Assembly: GCF_009730915.1 (NCBI RefSeq)
Contig: NC_052490.1
Coordinates: forward strand, 31,682,625-31,746,624
Source of the DNA: Dioscorea cayenensis subsp. rotundata
Taxonomy: Eukaryota; Streptophyta; Magnoliopsida; Dioscoreales; Dioscoreaceae
Length of the DNA: 64,000 nt
Direction: 5' to 3'
The notes beneath the pieces are model-generated. The model worked only from the letters and a program-made list of their open reading frames with translations. It was not told the origin of the DNA and made no database searches. Shown one piece after another: positions 1 to 10,665 of this stretch. The position numbers and the translations under genes were made by a program. The stretch's first letter is position 1; each line of letters begins with the position of its first letter.

Positions 1-368
1 NNNNNNNNNNNNNNNNNNNNNNNNNNNNNNNNNNNNNNNNNNNNNNNNNNNNNNNNNNNNNNNNNNNNNNNNNNNNNNNNNNNNNNNNNNNNNNNNNNNN
101 NNNNNNNNNNNNNNNNNNNNNNNNNNNNNNNNNNNNNNNNNNNNNNNNNNNNNNNNNNNNNNNNNNNNNNNNNNNNNNNNNNNNNNNNNNNNNNNNNNNN
201 NNNNNNNNNNNNNNNNNNNNNNNNNNNNNNNNNNNNNNNNNNNNNNNNNNNNNNNNNNNNNNNNNNNNNNNNNNNNNNNNNNNNNNNNNNNNNNNNNNNN
301 NNNNNNNNNNNNNNNNNNNNNNNNNNNNNNNNNNNNNNNNNNNNNNNNNNNNNNNNNNNNNNNNNNNN
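1..368. other. Assembly gap (run of N)
   Basis: The first 368 positions are all N. The copia LTR that follows runs into the gap, so its outer end cannot be seen. The gap probably reflects repetitive sequence. Confidence 0.99.
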
Positions 369-1660
369 NNNNNNNNNNTTGTTGCATATAGTGTTGTGTT
401 GAGAAATTAAACACAATTTCAAAGGGAAAAGAAGCAATCACAAATATAAGAGATTTTAACGAGGTTGGACAGTGTATGCTTACGTCCGTGGGAGCAGAGC
501 GGCTATCGGTTTTCTTATTAGAAAATTAGTGTTACATATTACATGAATATTTATATATATAAACTTTACCTGGTATAATTTTACCAAAATACCCATGTAC
601 AGTACTCTAGGGGTGTTGCCCCCGCACCCCCACCCTATCTTGTCAAATCTCATCTGCCCTTTCACCCTTGTATATGAGTCATATACAACAATCTCCACCT
701 TGGCAAATATATCTCATGGATATTAAAAAAAAAAAAAACTGAAACTTCTTGTTATCTAGATGGGTTGGGTGCCATGCCTTAGCATTTAGAGACATTGATC
801 AAGTCCAAGCAATACTTGAACTTCTCTGTAGTGGCTTTTTTTGTGAATATATCAATTGCATTCTCTGAGGTGTGAATATTCTCTAATTTTGTGAAATCTC
901 ATCTCAGTGTGTTTGGTTCTAGCATGATAGACTTTTATTAAACTTCCTCCATTCCTTTTTACTTGTCACGTTTTGGAGCTCTTCTCCATTCTTTTTTACT
1001 TGTCACATTAGAAATTTTGTACAATATTAAATAAATTTTTTTTCTAAATTTACTCTTTAATTTAATGTACTTGTATAATTTTCAATAAATTACAACCAAT
1101 TAAGCATTAAATCATATACTCAACTTAGTGGAGTTTTAAATAAGGGTAATTTTGGAAAATAATTGAAGTTTTTATAAAATATAGGTAACCAACTAATTTC
1201 AACCAACTTTTCTTAGTCAATGCGAATTAAGTAAATGTGACAAATAAAAAAGAACGGATAGAGTATATTTTATTTTTTTTATGTTTGTTTTCTTTTCGAT
1301 TTCGAGGATGAGACTACCGATCCTAACATCATTTATGAGAAGCTGGACAACGAAACCTCCTCCTTAGAGAAAAAGATGTCTTCAACGCGACCGGACTTAT
1401 TTTTGCCAAGTAGATTGTACTTTGAATGTCACAATAAAATTTAACTCCACCTTACTCATTACCCAATTCTCTGATCAGCCTTGTTAGCCACAAAGCTTCT
1501 TTGGCAGCCTCAACAATTGTCATATATTTTGCCTTAATTGTAGACAATGTAACAATAGATTAAATAGTAGACTTCCAACAAACATGCCCTCTTATAAGAG
1601 TAAATACATATCCTATGTCAGATCTCCTATCATCCAAATCACTTACGTAGTTTGAATCCA
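369..1660 (-). mobile_element. Ty1/copia LTR retrotransposon remnant (3' end)
   Basis: Fossil of a Ty1/copia element lying on the minus strand. Positions about 1310-1660 encode a recognisable copia RNase H segment, with an SDLDDRRS-type motif, a GYVFTL motif and the CWKST stretch. Positions about 700-930 resemble the end of the polyprotein, followed by a purine-rich tract beside the LTR boundary near 689. The LTR starts there with TGTTGTATATGACTC and continues to the gap at 369, so only part of one LTR is visible. The element is broken, with several disruptions. The Stowaway-like MITE at about 941-1265 is inserted in it. At about 1656-1664 the copia sequence stops and a copy of the neighbouring anion-channel gene begins. 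Age cannot be estimated because the second LTR is absent. Confidence 0.75.
941..1265. mobile_element. Stowaway-like MITE inserted in the copia remnant
   Basis: The left end reads CTTCCTCCATTCC followed by TTTTTACTTGTCAC. The right end, reverse-complemented, reads TACTCTATCCGTTC followed by TTTTTTATTTGTCAC. This is the familiar CTCCCTCCGT(C/T)CC terminal repeat of Tc1/mariner-type Stowaway elements, with TA at the junctions. The interior is AT-rich and non-coding. Near the left end a piece of about 40 bp containing TTTTTACTTGTCAC is repeated once in tandem. Ends are placed by eye and may be a few bases off. It is a non-autonomous DNA transposon of about 325 bp. Confidence 0.6.
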
Positions 1661-2095
1661 TAAACACTCTCTGTAGCACTATCCCACATTTCAACCTTTT
1701 ACAGTTGCAACTTTGTTTGTCTCTACCTTCATCCATGCCTTTGCTCTTCATGACCTCTTCCCCAATGACATCTCCATTGCCATCACTCACAAGAGACCAC
1801 CGAAGTTCAAGAAAAAAAGTCCTCACATTTCAAATCAATTGCTGATGCTCATCACTGCTAATTCTTGCTCTTTTCTTATCTCTTTTTTGTTTGAAGAATG
1901 AAGACCGTATATTATCGTAAGATATTCCATATGATTGTGAAATTAACAAAAGTGACGGAAAAACAAAGAATCCTCCAAGAATGATTAATGTTGCATGTGA
2001 TGGTTGGTGTTATCTTGTTCCACTTGTTGTTTGTTTCCATGTTCTATATGATGGTTCTCTGTGTGTTGCTTTTCTTTGTCAAAAATTTTTTTTTT
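1661..2095 (+). pseudogene. Duplicated 3' fragment of the SLAH3-type anion-channel gene
   Basis: About 435 bp here match the last exon and 3' flank of the anion-channel gene at about 5117-5540; roughly nine bases in ten agree by eye. The match begins at ACACTCTCTGTAG(C/T)ACT, passes through the block encoding FIHAF(A/V)LHDL(F/I)PNDI and continues through the former stop region into 3' UTR sequence. The frame is kept at first and is then changed by small indels, so the normal C-terminus is lost. No upstream exons are present, and the fragment abuts copia sequence. It is a partial duplication of the host gene, not an independent gene. Inclusion of the 3' flank and absence of a poly(A) tail argue for DNA-level duplication, not retroposition. 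Confidence 0.85.
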
Positions 2096-3700
2096 AATCC
2101 TGTGCCATAACTTTTTTTTTTAAATAAATAAATGTGCTTTGTTTATTAATAAGGACAACATAGATTTTTTTCCTCCTCCCAAATCACATTAGTGTGTAGG
2201 CTAAAAAAAAATCATTGTAAATATTCTATTCGTTCACCAAATTCACGTAATCAAAATCTCAAACAAAGGATAATGTATCATCCTCCTTGGCATAAATAGA
2301 TCATTTAATCCACAAGCTAAAGATAATGCTTTAGTTAAGTAAATGGTTTTAGCACTATCAAATGTCACACCTATTCATATTAATTCCCTTTGCAATTTAT
2401 TCTTCTCCACTCTACAATATCATCCTAATTCACAGCACTTAAAATAAGCTTTACAATTCCGACCTACCAATAATTTTTCAAAAAACTTTAAATAGTATAA
2501 ATCAACTCATGATCATGGCCAAACTGTAAAGAAGAGAGTAATGGTGTTGTTTTTACATTGAAATAAGAATAAAAGTAATTAATGATACTTTAATAATAAA
2601 TATTTTATTTAATTTAAATCTATTATGGATAGTGATTACTTTTTTCTTATTTCAGTCGATGCAATGTCAGATTTTTTTCCTTCAAACCTGTGGTGAGTGT
2701 AAAAATACTATCATATGGTGGTTTTTAAATTACCACGTTATCGTGTAGTTTTTATCGTATTCTTTTAGTGTAGTTTTTTTAATGTAATGCCACTATATTT
2801 TATTTTTAATTTAATGCACATAGTTTATTCAATTTTCTACTTAAAAAAATAAGTTTTATTAATGACTAATAAATTATTTCAAAATTATATTTACAAAGTT
2901 TACTCTATAGTGGAAACATATTTCTTGACTTTTGATTAACTTTTTCCACCAACTTTCTTATGAATGTTTGGATTCCATCATTGACTTGATAAAATTACAC
3001 ATTCACAGCTGCCAACTTGCTTTTAAACTAACAATATTAGCTACCTAAAAAGACCATGAACTCAAAGTGGCAACCAAAGCATGGCCTTCAATTCTCATGC
3101 GCATACTCAACTTGAAGACTTGAAGTCAAAACATCCTTGAGGCAATACGTCGAACACTTGAGTCCAATTGGTATTCTGGAGTGTTCGACGAAATGTCTTG
3201 TGTGTTCTTTTCACAATACTTTTCCATGCACGTGATGCAGAGTCATTGCAGATTTGAAGCCAACGTCGCCATGTTTCAAACATCAAGGCTCAACAATGGA
3301 CATGACAAGGCTCACACAATGCATCCACCACCGTTCGCATGCATTGACTCTATCCATTGGTACTTTATTTGGCCTAATAATCTCTTCTTCTTCTTCGGCC
3401 ATTAGAGAGACACTTGACCTTTCGCCACTTCTATACTCCTCTGTGTATGTGTGAATATAAGAAGCTCCTTTTTGAACTCATGCTTCAAGCTTTGCATTCT
3501 ATTTAGTTCTGGTTTTTGGGTATCTTCTTCTTCTTCAGAGGCTAATTTGTTGTTCTTCTTCTTTGATTCTTCTTCAATTGAAGATGGATCTTTATATATA
3601 TATATATATATATAATTAAAGAATGATAGACTACATATGAAAGCATATATGTAATAGAATCTTTACTGACTTTCTTTGGTACATAGATTTGAAGACAAGG
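2096..3700. other. AT-rich intergenic DNA and upstream region of the anion-channel gene
   Basis: I see no supportable coding gene. A small inverted repeat lies at 3148-3190 (11-bp arms). From about 3370 there are CTT/TTC-rich stretches typical of plant 5' leaders, and a TA microsatellite lies at about 3592-3614. The acceptor-like TTTGGTACATAG just before the ATG at 3701 may end a leader intron. No extra upstream coding exon could be recognised. Confidence 0.6.
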
Positions 3701-5310
3701 ATGGAGGACAGAGCCCATGCAAACTCATTAAACCATGAATATTCACAAGAACAAGTGGCATCAGAATCTTCCAATCAAGTGATTAAAGTAAGTGGTATTT
3801 TTCTGAAGATGCTTATATTACTGTTTACCTTATGTCTAACTGTTGTCATGCATGCAAAAAATCTCAAATGGAATAAATTCAGAGAGATACACAGTATAAT
3901 TCTTTCAAGACTTGCTCTGGCAAACTTGAGAGACAGTTATCAGAGTTGATAGGAAAAACACAAGAACTAGATTTGGAGGCTAATGAGGCTGTGCCTGATG
4001 TACATCTATATTTCGATGCTTTAGAAGGACCAGAATTAGACACTCTCAAGGTCTACAAATCTTTGTTTTCTTTTTTTGTTGCTGTTTGTGATTAGTTTTT
4101 ACTGAAGCTTAAATTCATGGCAGGCGACAGAAACACTAGCTCTCCCTGAAGACAAAACATGGCCTTTTCTTCTTCGGTTCCCGATATCGTCTTTCGGCAT
4201 GTGTCTTGGTGTTAGTAGCCAAGCAATTCTCTGGAAGGCATTATCCACTGTTCCATCCATGAAATTTCTGCATGTCAGCTTGAAAGTGAACCTCAACCTC
4301 TGGTTCATCTCACTTGCATTAACATGCATTATCTCATTCATCTACTCTTTGAAGATTATCTTCTACTTTGAAGCAGTGAAAAGAGAGTATCACCATCCAA
4401 TCAGAGTCAACTTCTTCTTTGCTCCATGGATAGCGTGTCTCTTCTTAGCTCTTGGTGTTCCACCATCAGTAACACAGAACCTTCATGTTTCTCTTTGGTA
4501 TGCTCTAATGGCACCAATCCTGTGCCTTGAGCTCAAAATCTATGGGCAGTGGATGTCTGGAGGTCAAAGGAAGCTCTCAAAAGTTGCAAACCCATCAAAC
4601 CATTTGTCAATTGTGAGCAACTTTGTTGGTGCTCTGCTTGGTGCATCAATGGGACTAAAACAAGCCTCAATATTCTTCTTTTCTGTTGGCTTAGCTCACT
4701 ACACTGTCCTCTTTATCACTCTTTATCAAAGACTTCCAACCAATCAACCTCTCCCAAAGGAACTCCATCCTGTCTTCTTCCTCTTTGTTGCTCCACCTAG
4801 TGTTGCTTGCATGGCTTGGGCAAAGATTCAGAATCACTTTGATTACATCTCAAGGATAACATACTTCATTGCTCTCTTCCTCTATGCCTCTCTGGTAATC
4901 TTTCTCTTTGTCCTTAAAAACTAAACTACAAAACCATTCTTCCTTTTCTTAACATTATTATAAGATGATCATCTATAAATTTGCAGGCAGTGAGAATAAA
5001 CTTTTTCAGAGGATTCAAATTCTCTCTTGCTTGGTGGGCATACACTTTCCCAATAACAGGAGCTTCAATTGCAAACATTAGGTACTCAAATGAAGCAGAG
5101 AATGTGATATCACCAACACTCTCTGTAGTACTCTCCTCCATCTCAACCTTCACAGTTGCATCTGTGTTTGTCTCCACCTTCATCCATGCTTTTGTTCTTC
5201 ATGACCTCATCCCCAATGACATCTCCATTGCCATCACTCACAAGAGACCACCAAAGTTAAAGAAAAAAAAGTCCTCACATTTCAAATCAATTGCTAATGA
5301 TGCTCATTAA
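3701..5310 (+). CDS. SLAH3: S-type anion channel, SLAC1 family, SLAH2/SLAH3 type
   Basis: Plasma-membrane channel that releases nitrate and chloride, for example in guard cells and roots. Proposed exons are 3701-3787, 3895-4050, 4124-4894 and 4987-5310, all joined in phase 0, giving 445 residues. Exon 2 encodes the family linker (SFKTCSGKLERQ, then YFDALEGPELDTL). Exons 3 and 4 encode about ten membrane helices, with FGMCLGVSSQA, FEAVKREYHHP, ELKIYGQWMSGGQ, TLYQRLPTN and FRGFKFSLAWW; the last segment carries the pore phenylalanine in SLAC1. These motifs match Arabidopsis SLAH2/SLAH3 better than SLAC1. The protein ends in a lysine-rich tail. The ATG at 3701 is the first in frame. The N-terminal cytosolic part is only about 80 residues, against more than 200 in Arabidopsis SLAH3, so an upstream exon may be missing or the protein is genuinely short. 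A partial copy of the last exon lies about 3.5 kb upstream. Confidence 0.9.
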
Positions 5311-6930
5311 TGCTAATTCTTGCTCTTTTCTTATCTCTTTTTTGTTTGAAGAATATTGAAGACCGTATATTATTGGGAAATTAACAAAAGTGACGACAAA
5401 GCAAAGAATCCTCCGAGAATGATTAATGTTGCATGTGATTGTTGGTGTTTTCTTGTTCCACTTGTTGTTTCTTTCCATGTCTTATATGATGGTTTTTCAC
5501 TTTTTTGTGTGTTGCTTTTGTTTGTGAATTTTTTTTTTATATAAATAAATAAATCAAATGATTTATTTATTTATTTAGATAAAGTGGGATACAGAGATTT
5601 ACAATGGTAGAGATTACATAATTTATGAGACGGAGTTCACTAGACCTGTATACAAATTAACTAGAAAAAGATAAGCAAATGACACTCAAAGTGGGAGTCT
5701 TCCTATTGAGAACTCAAACTTCATAGTACTAATTGAATTCTTAAGTTTTATTTATTTATTATTATTATTGTTATCATTATTATTATTTTGTGTCATGTAC
5801 TACTAAAATCCATAAAAAAAGAATGTTTGATTAACTTCACTAATTATCAGAATTGGCGGTTGTGATTTATTTATTTTATAAAAATATTTTGATTTACAAA
5901 ATATAAGAAAGTACAATTGTATCAAATATGCACATAATTTGAATTTTAGATTTAGAGAATATTTGATTAACTTCGCTAATTATCAGAATTGGCGGTTGTG
6001 ATTTAGTTATTATTATACAAATATTTTGGTTTACAAATATAAGGAAGTACAATTGTATCAAATATGCACATAATTTGAATTTTATACGAATTTATTTATA
6101 CATACTTACTGTTTTTATGAGATATCATCATCATTTTTTTATCTTTTTCTGATATTCAGATATTTATTTATTTATTAAATAAATAAAACTAGAGTATATA
6201 TAAAAATAATTTGATTTTATGAGAATTTATCAATAATTATCAATTTTATAATAGTTATACATTTGTTATTATAAAATTTACTCAATTATATTATAAAATC
6301 AAATAATAAAAATAAATAAGTTTATTTTACAATATTTGGATCAGTTATTCATATCTCTTATGATATGTAACCGAAACAAATTCCTGCTAATGATAAAAAA
6401 TAAACTTTAAATGTGAGGATTGTTTTTATTTTAATCGAAAGATTCTCATTAACCTCTCCCAATGGCATTTCTACTGAGGTGAAAGAATATATAAAAATAT
6501 TAATTTTTTTTAAAATTATTATTTTAATAAAAAAATATTTTTGATTTAGTAAAACCGCTAAACTGGTGGTGATATAAATAAATAATAATTCATTAAAAAT
6601 AAAAAAAAATAAAGAAAATTTCAAAAAAAAAATTCCAGGTGGGCATGTCACGGAATAACCTCGCTGTCAATTTTCAGAAGATCCTCCTCGGGACAAAGCT
6701 TTGAAAATACAACCTGTCAAGCGGGGCCCACAACCCTAAACAACAAGGACCTCTGTTTCACCAGATCAGCTACATCGCATAGAACAGCAAACAGCATCAA
6801 GAATCAATACTAACCCATCAGATCATCAGAATATCCCCCTGAATTCTCTCCGAGGACGAACACTGACTTCGCTCCGAGATACCAACAATAGGCCAGCTCT
6901 CTAGAGAGAAAAAGGCGACACCTTTGAAGC
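5311..6930. other. AT-rich intergenic region
   Basis: 3' flank of the anion-channel gene followed by AT-rich DNA with TTTATT/AATAAA runs. It contains the 136-bp tandem repeat listed separately. The last part, from about 6660, is less AT-rich and probably holds the promoter of the desaturase gene. No coding gene is supportable. Confidence 0.6.
5821..6083. repeat. Two-copy tandem repeat, period 136 bp
   Basis: Copy 1 starts at 5821 and copy 2 at 5957. Both contain TTGATTAACTTC(A/G)CTAA, GAATTGGCGGTTGTGATTTA and CAATTGTATCAAATATGC in the same order. A few substitutions and short indels separate them. It is non-coding. Confidence 0.85.
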
Positions 6931-7228
6931 CTTTTCTCTCCTTCCTCTTCAAATATTCTCCCCCCTTCTTCTCCTCCGTTCTCCTCTCCGTTCCCTTCTC
7001 CCTCTCCTCCCTCGCTCTCTTCCATCGCCGGGAAAGAGAAAACAGAGAGAGGGAAAGGGAAAGAAGCCGTTGTGCATTTCACATTGTGTCTTTTGATCTA
7101 TAAAAGAAGAGGTTTTGCTCCTGATACTTTGTGCATTTTTACGTTCTAGAGGTTTTTCTTTTTCGTACTTGGGATTTTTGATCGAAAAAAGACAGAAAGC
7201 TGTGAACTTTGTTGATTTTCAGGTACCA
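6931..7228 (+). promoter_or_regulatory. Pyrimidine-rich leader/promoter region of the desaturase gene
   Basis: Positions about 6935-7020 are a long CT-rich tract (repeated TTCTCC, CTCCTCC), common in plant 5' leaders. TATAAAAG at about 7100 could be a TATA box. The bases before the ATG read GATTTTCAG followed by GTACCAATGGCG, which could be a leader-intron acceptor, though no donor is certain. An open frame runs upstream of the ATG from about 7115, but its residues do not resemble the N-terminus of the family. Confidence 0.4.
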
Positions 7229-8578
7229 ATGGCGGTGAAGGGGGAGGAGAAGCGGTACATTTCCTCGGAGGAGCTAAAGAAGCACAACTCCGCGTCGGAT
7301 CTATGGATCTCAATCCAGGGAAAGGTTTACGACGTGACGGATTGGCTCAAGGACCATCCCGGCGGTGAGATCCCGCTGCTGGATCTCGCTGGCCAGGACG
7401 CCACCGATGCCTTTGTTGCCTTCCACCCGGGCTCCGTTTGGACGCGACTAGACCGCTTCTTCATTGGCTACTACTCCGATTACCGCGTCTCCGAGGTTTC
7501 CAAGGATTACCGGAAACTTGTGGCCGAGTTCGTCAAGATGGGACTTTTTGAGAAGAAGGGGCATGGTGTCTTCTTCTCCATGTGCTTGATGTGGTGCTTG
7601 TTCATGATGGCGGTTTACGGTGTCCTGGCGACTAGCAGTGTCTTTATTCACTTGCTGTGTGGCGGGATGATGGGATTCCTGTGGATTCAGTCAGGGTGGA
7701 TTGGCCATGACTCCGGCCATTATCAAGTCATGACAAGCCCTAAATTTAACCGTCTTGCTCAAATCCTCTCTGGGAATTGCTTGGCAGGGATCAGCATTGG
7801 CTGGTGGAAGAGAAACCACAACGCTCATCACATTGCTTGCAATAGTTTGGAATTCGATCCTGATCTGCAGCACATGCCCCTCTTTGCTGTCTCCTCCAAG
7901 CTTTTTGCCTCCCTCACATCCTACTTCTATGAGAGAAAGATGTATTTTGATGCCGTTTCAAGGTTCTTGGTTAGCTACCAGCACTGGACATTTTACCCCG
8001 TAATGTGCTTTGCAAGAGTTAATCTTTTTGCTCAGTCTATATTACTCTTAGTTTCAAAGAAGAAGGTGCCTTATAGATGGCATGAGATTCTTGGTGTTAT
8101 TGTGTTCTGGATTTGGTATCCTTGTCTTGTGTCATTCTTACCTACTTGGAGTGAGAGGGTGATGTTTGTCATTGCTAGCTTTGTGGTTACTGGAATTCAG
8201 CATGTTCAGTTCTGTTTGAACCATTTCTCTTCCTGTGTTTATGTCGGTCCTCCGAAAGGGAATGATTGGTTTGAGAAGCAGACTATGGGCACTCTTGATA
8301 TTTCTTGCTCTCCTTGGATGGACTGGTTTCATGGAGGATTGCAATTCCAAGTGGAACATCATTTGTTCCCTCGCCTGCCAAGATGCCATCTCAGGGCAAT
8401 CTCTCCACTTGTGAGGGAGCTATGTAAGAAGCATAAATTGGCCTATTCTAGCGTATCATTTTGGGAAGCAAATCGACTGACAATTAAGACTTTGAGAACT
8501 GCTGCATTGCAAGCACGGGAGATGGTCGGTCCAATTCCAAAGAACCTCGTGTGGGAGGCGGTAAATACCCATGGATGA
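7229..8578 (+). CDS. SLD: Delta-8 sphingolipid (long-chain base) desaturase with cytochrome b5 domain
   Basis: ER-membrane enzyme that puts a delta-8 double bond into the long-chain base of ceramides and glucosylceramides. It is a single exon of 449 residues, the normal length. An N-terminal cytochrome b5 domain (about 8-85) carries the heme motif HPGGE at 43-47 and a second heme histidine in AFHPG (His66). Three histidine boxes follow: HDSGH (160-164), HNAHH (197-201) and QVEHH (374-378). Glutamine instead of histidine at the start of box three marks front-end desaturases. Membrane helices lie between boxes one and two and at about 285-330. The C-terminus NLVWEAVNTHG is typical of plant SLD proteins. 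I chose the ATG at 7229 because MAVKGEEKRYISSEEL is the usual start and the upstream extension is not conserved. Lack of introns is also normal for the family. Confidence 0.96.
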   Translation: MAVKGEEKRYISSEELKKHNSASDLWISIQGKVYDVTDWLKDHPGGEIPLLDLAGQDATDAFVAFHPGSVWTRLDRFFIGYYSDYRVSEVSKDYRKLVAEFVKMGLFEKKGHGVFFSMCLMWCLFMMAVYGVLATSSVFIHLLCGGMMGFLWIQSGWIGHDSGHYQVMTSPKFNRLAQILSGNCLAGISIGWWKRNHNAHHIACNSLEFDPDLQHMPLFAVSSKLFASLTSYFYERKMYFDAVSRFLVSYQHWTFYPVMCFARVNLFAQSILLLVSKKKVPYRWHEILGVIVFWIWYPCLVSFLPTWSERVMFVIASFVVTGIQHVQFCLNHFSSCVYVGPPKGNDWFEKQTMGTLDISCSPWMDWFHGGLQFQVEHHLFPRLPRCHLRAISPLVRELCKKHKLAYSSVSFWEANRLTIKTLRTAALQAREMVGPIPKNLVWEAVNTHG

Positions 8579-10665
8579 AGTTTCCGAGGTCTTTTCACTT
8601 AAGTACTGATACTTAATATTGAATTTGGACCATTCTTTCCTTTCATTTGATTTTGATAGGAAGAGATAGTTGCGCGCTCAAATGAACTTCGTCTGGTAGA
8701 GCGCAATATGCATATGTTTAGCATTTGTTTTCACAACTGTCTTGAACTATATTTCCATCTGTTTCAGTTGTATTTTTATTCTCATCTTCTTGTGTGATAT
8801 CATATTCTGGTATCACTAGGATGGATTCCAGTGAGTTTTGGCATCTCTTAGGGATGTGACTTGATAGTAAAATCACTTGGATTGCAAAAATTCTGTTTTT
8901 GTGCAGCAGACTTGTGTTTTTTTGCATGGTTATGATCAACTTTGTGCCTTTATGATTTACACCAATGCTTGTTTCTGTGCATCAAGCACTGACTTTCTCA
9001 CATTTAGATGTTTTTTGGTTTTGCTATTGCTATATATATATATCACTGTTCTGAGCTCAAGAAGGCTTCCCTGTCTCAGCAACCCCCTGTATGGTGTGGT
9101 TTCTCTATGTTCATGTTACATCTTCTTTTATGTCTTTCATGCAGGATTTCTACTTTTCACTTTATTATTCAAATGACCATGATCATGCTCATTCTTTCTC
9201 CCTTGTCTTTGAGAAGCTACAATGATCTGTGGCTTGTGAACCCACCTTTATCCTCTGAATAATAATTCAATTACTTTCAGACCCATTCTTTTATGTAAAG
9301 AATAAGAACAAAGTACTACTCTTAAGTTTTGAAAGATAAGACGAATGGCCCATGACAGCAAAAAGTAAACTCTTTTAAGGTATTTGGGTGCATAGAGATG
9401 ACTGGATGCGCATCTCCTTTCTCTGGGAAATATTATTTCTGAAAAACCTACTCTTTGTTAGATTTATCTCAATTTAATTCACAGCTTCATCAATCCTACT
9501 TTGTTCTTGTAGTGAAAAGCAATGAACTTCTAATGTTCATAATCTAACGAATTCTGTGTTTTTGCCAAGTAATGACCATGATCAATTGTAACTGTCACAG
9601 GTACCTCAATTTACCTTGAGATTTTTGCTTTGGTTATTGACAGAAGTTGCATGCTTTCTGAGGCTCAGGCTCACACCTGCACGTTGCTATCAATTTGTAC
9701 ATATTTCTGTGACAACTTTCATGTTTTTGCTTGCTGTCCACATCTTTTCTTGATATGATGTGAAAATTTTGTTGTATGTCCTCTTCTATCCTCGTGTGAC
9801 GTCTAACTTTCATCTGGCATTATGATATGAATAACTTATGAATACAATTTATACCGAATATTCCAAAACGTTGTGATAGGATTCGCCTTATTTCTATTCC
9901 ATTGAATGTGTATGTTCACCATAAGTTTTGGAAACCCTGTTACCGAACAAGGACCAGTTGTTGGCACCTTTGTACTCCATCCAACCAGATACTGTTAGAT
10001 GTGTTCTGATTGTTCTTTACTTTCTTTTGTTTTGTGGTTCCAAATCAGTACAGATAGGCTTTGAACATGACCATTTATTGCTTCATCGTCAGTTATGTTT
10101 TCAATTTTACATTGTACTAATTTTGATGAGGAAAATCTTTAGGCTTTGATTGATGGAACACTTGAATTTGATAAAACTTATCCAGCAAACTCCATTTTTT
10201 AAGCATATCTGCATGGCTTTCTTTAATCACTATTTTCTCACTATTTTTTCTGGAAAAAATTTCTTAAGAATCAGTAAGACTTATTTTTCTTCACTACCTA
10301 CTTACACTGCCTATCTGTGCTCACCAACTCAATATTAACTTTTCTTTCCTTTTCTGATGACTTTGTGCTACAAACCAGCCTCTTGTCTCCACACTTACAC
10401 ATACGAATTTAGAAGGATAGAGCCTCTCCACTTCAGCAAATGTCACCATCTTTTGATCAGCTGTTGCCGACCACTGGCGGGATTTTCAAACATTCGGAGT
10501 TTTGAGCTTTGGTTGGTCAACAACCATGTTACACCTGTATGGTCAATCTCTTCCTCCAATCATACTTCTGTTTGACTTCATTCTTGGATTACTGTTCAGC
10601 AGCAATTCAATATACTCTCAAAGAACAACTCAAGTTTCTATGAATTGTTTTGTTTTGCTAAGTCT
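8579..10665. other. Intergenic region, desaturase 3' flank and kinase promoter
   Basis: About 2.1 kb with no supportable gene. The first few hundred bases are probably 3' UTR of the desaturase gene. A short TA run lies at about 9031-9042. The last part should contain the kinase promoter, but I cannot point to a convincing TATA box. Short open frames here have no recognisable domain. Confidence 0.6.

Noticed and set aside
7115-7228. N-terminal extension of the desaturase frame
   Set aside because: It opens without an ATG at the proposed start, is unlike known SLD N-termini, and precedes a possible leader-intron acceptor. The ATG at 7229 gives the normal protein.
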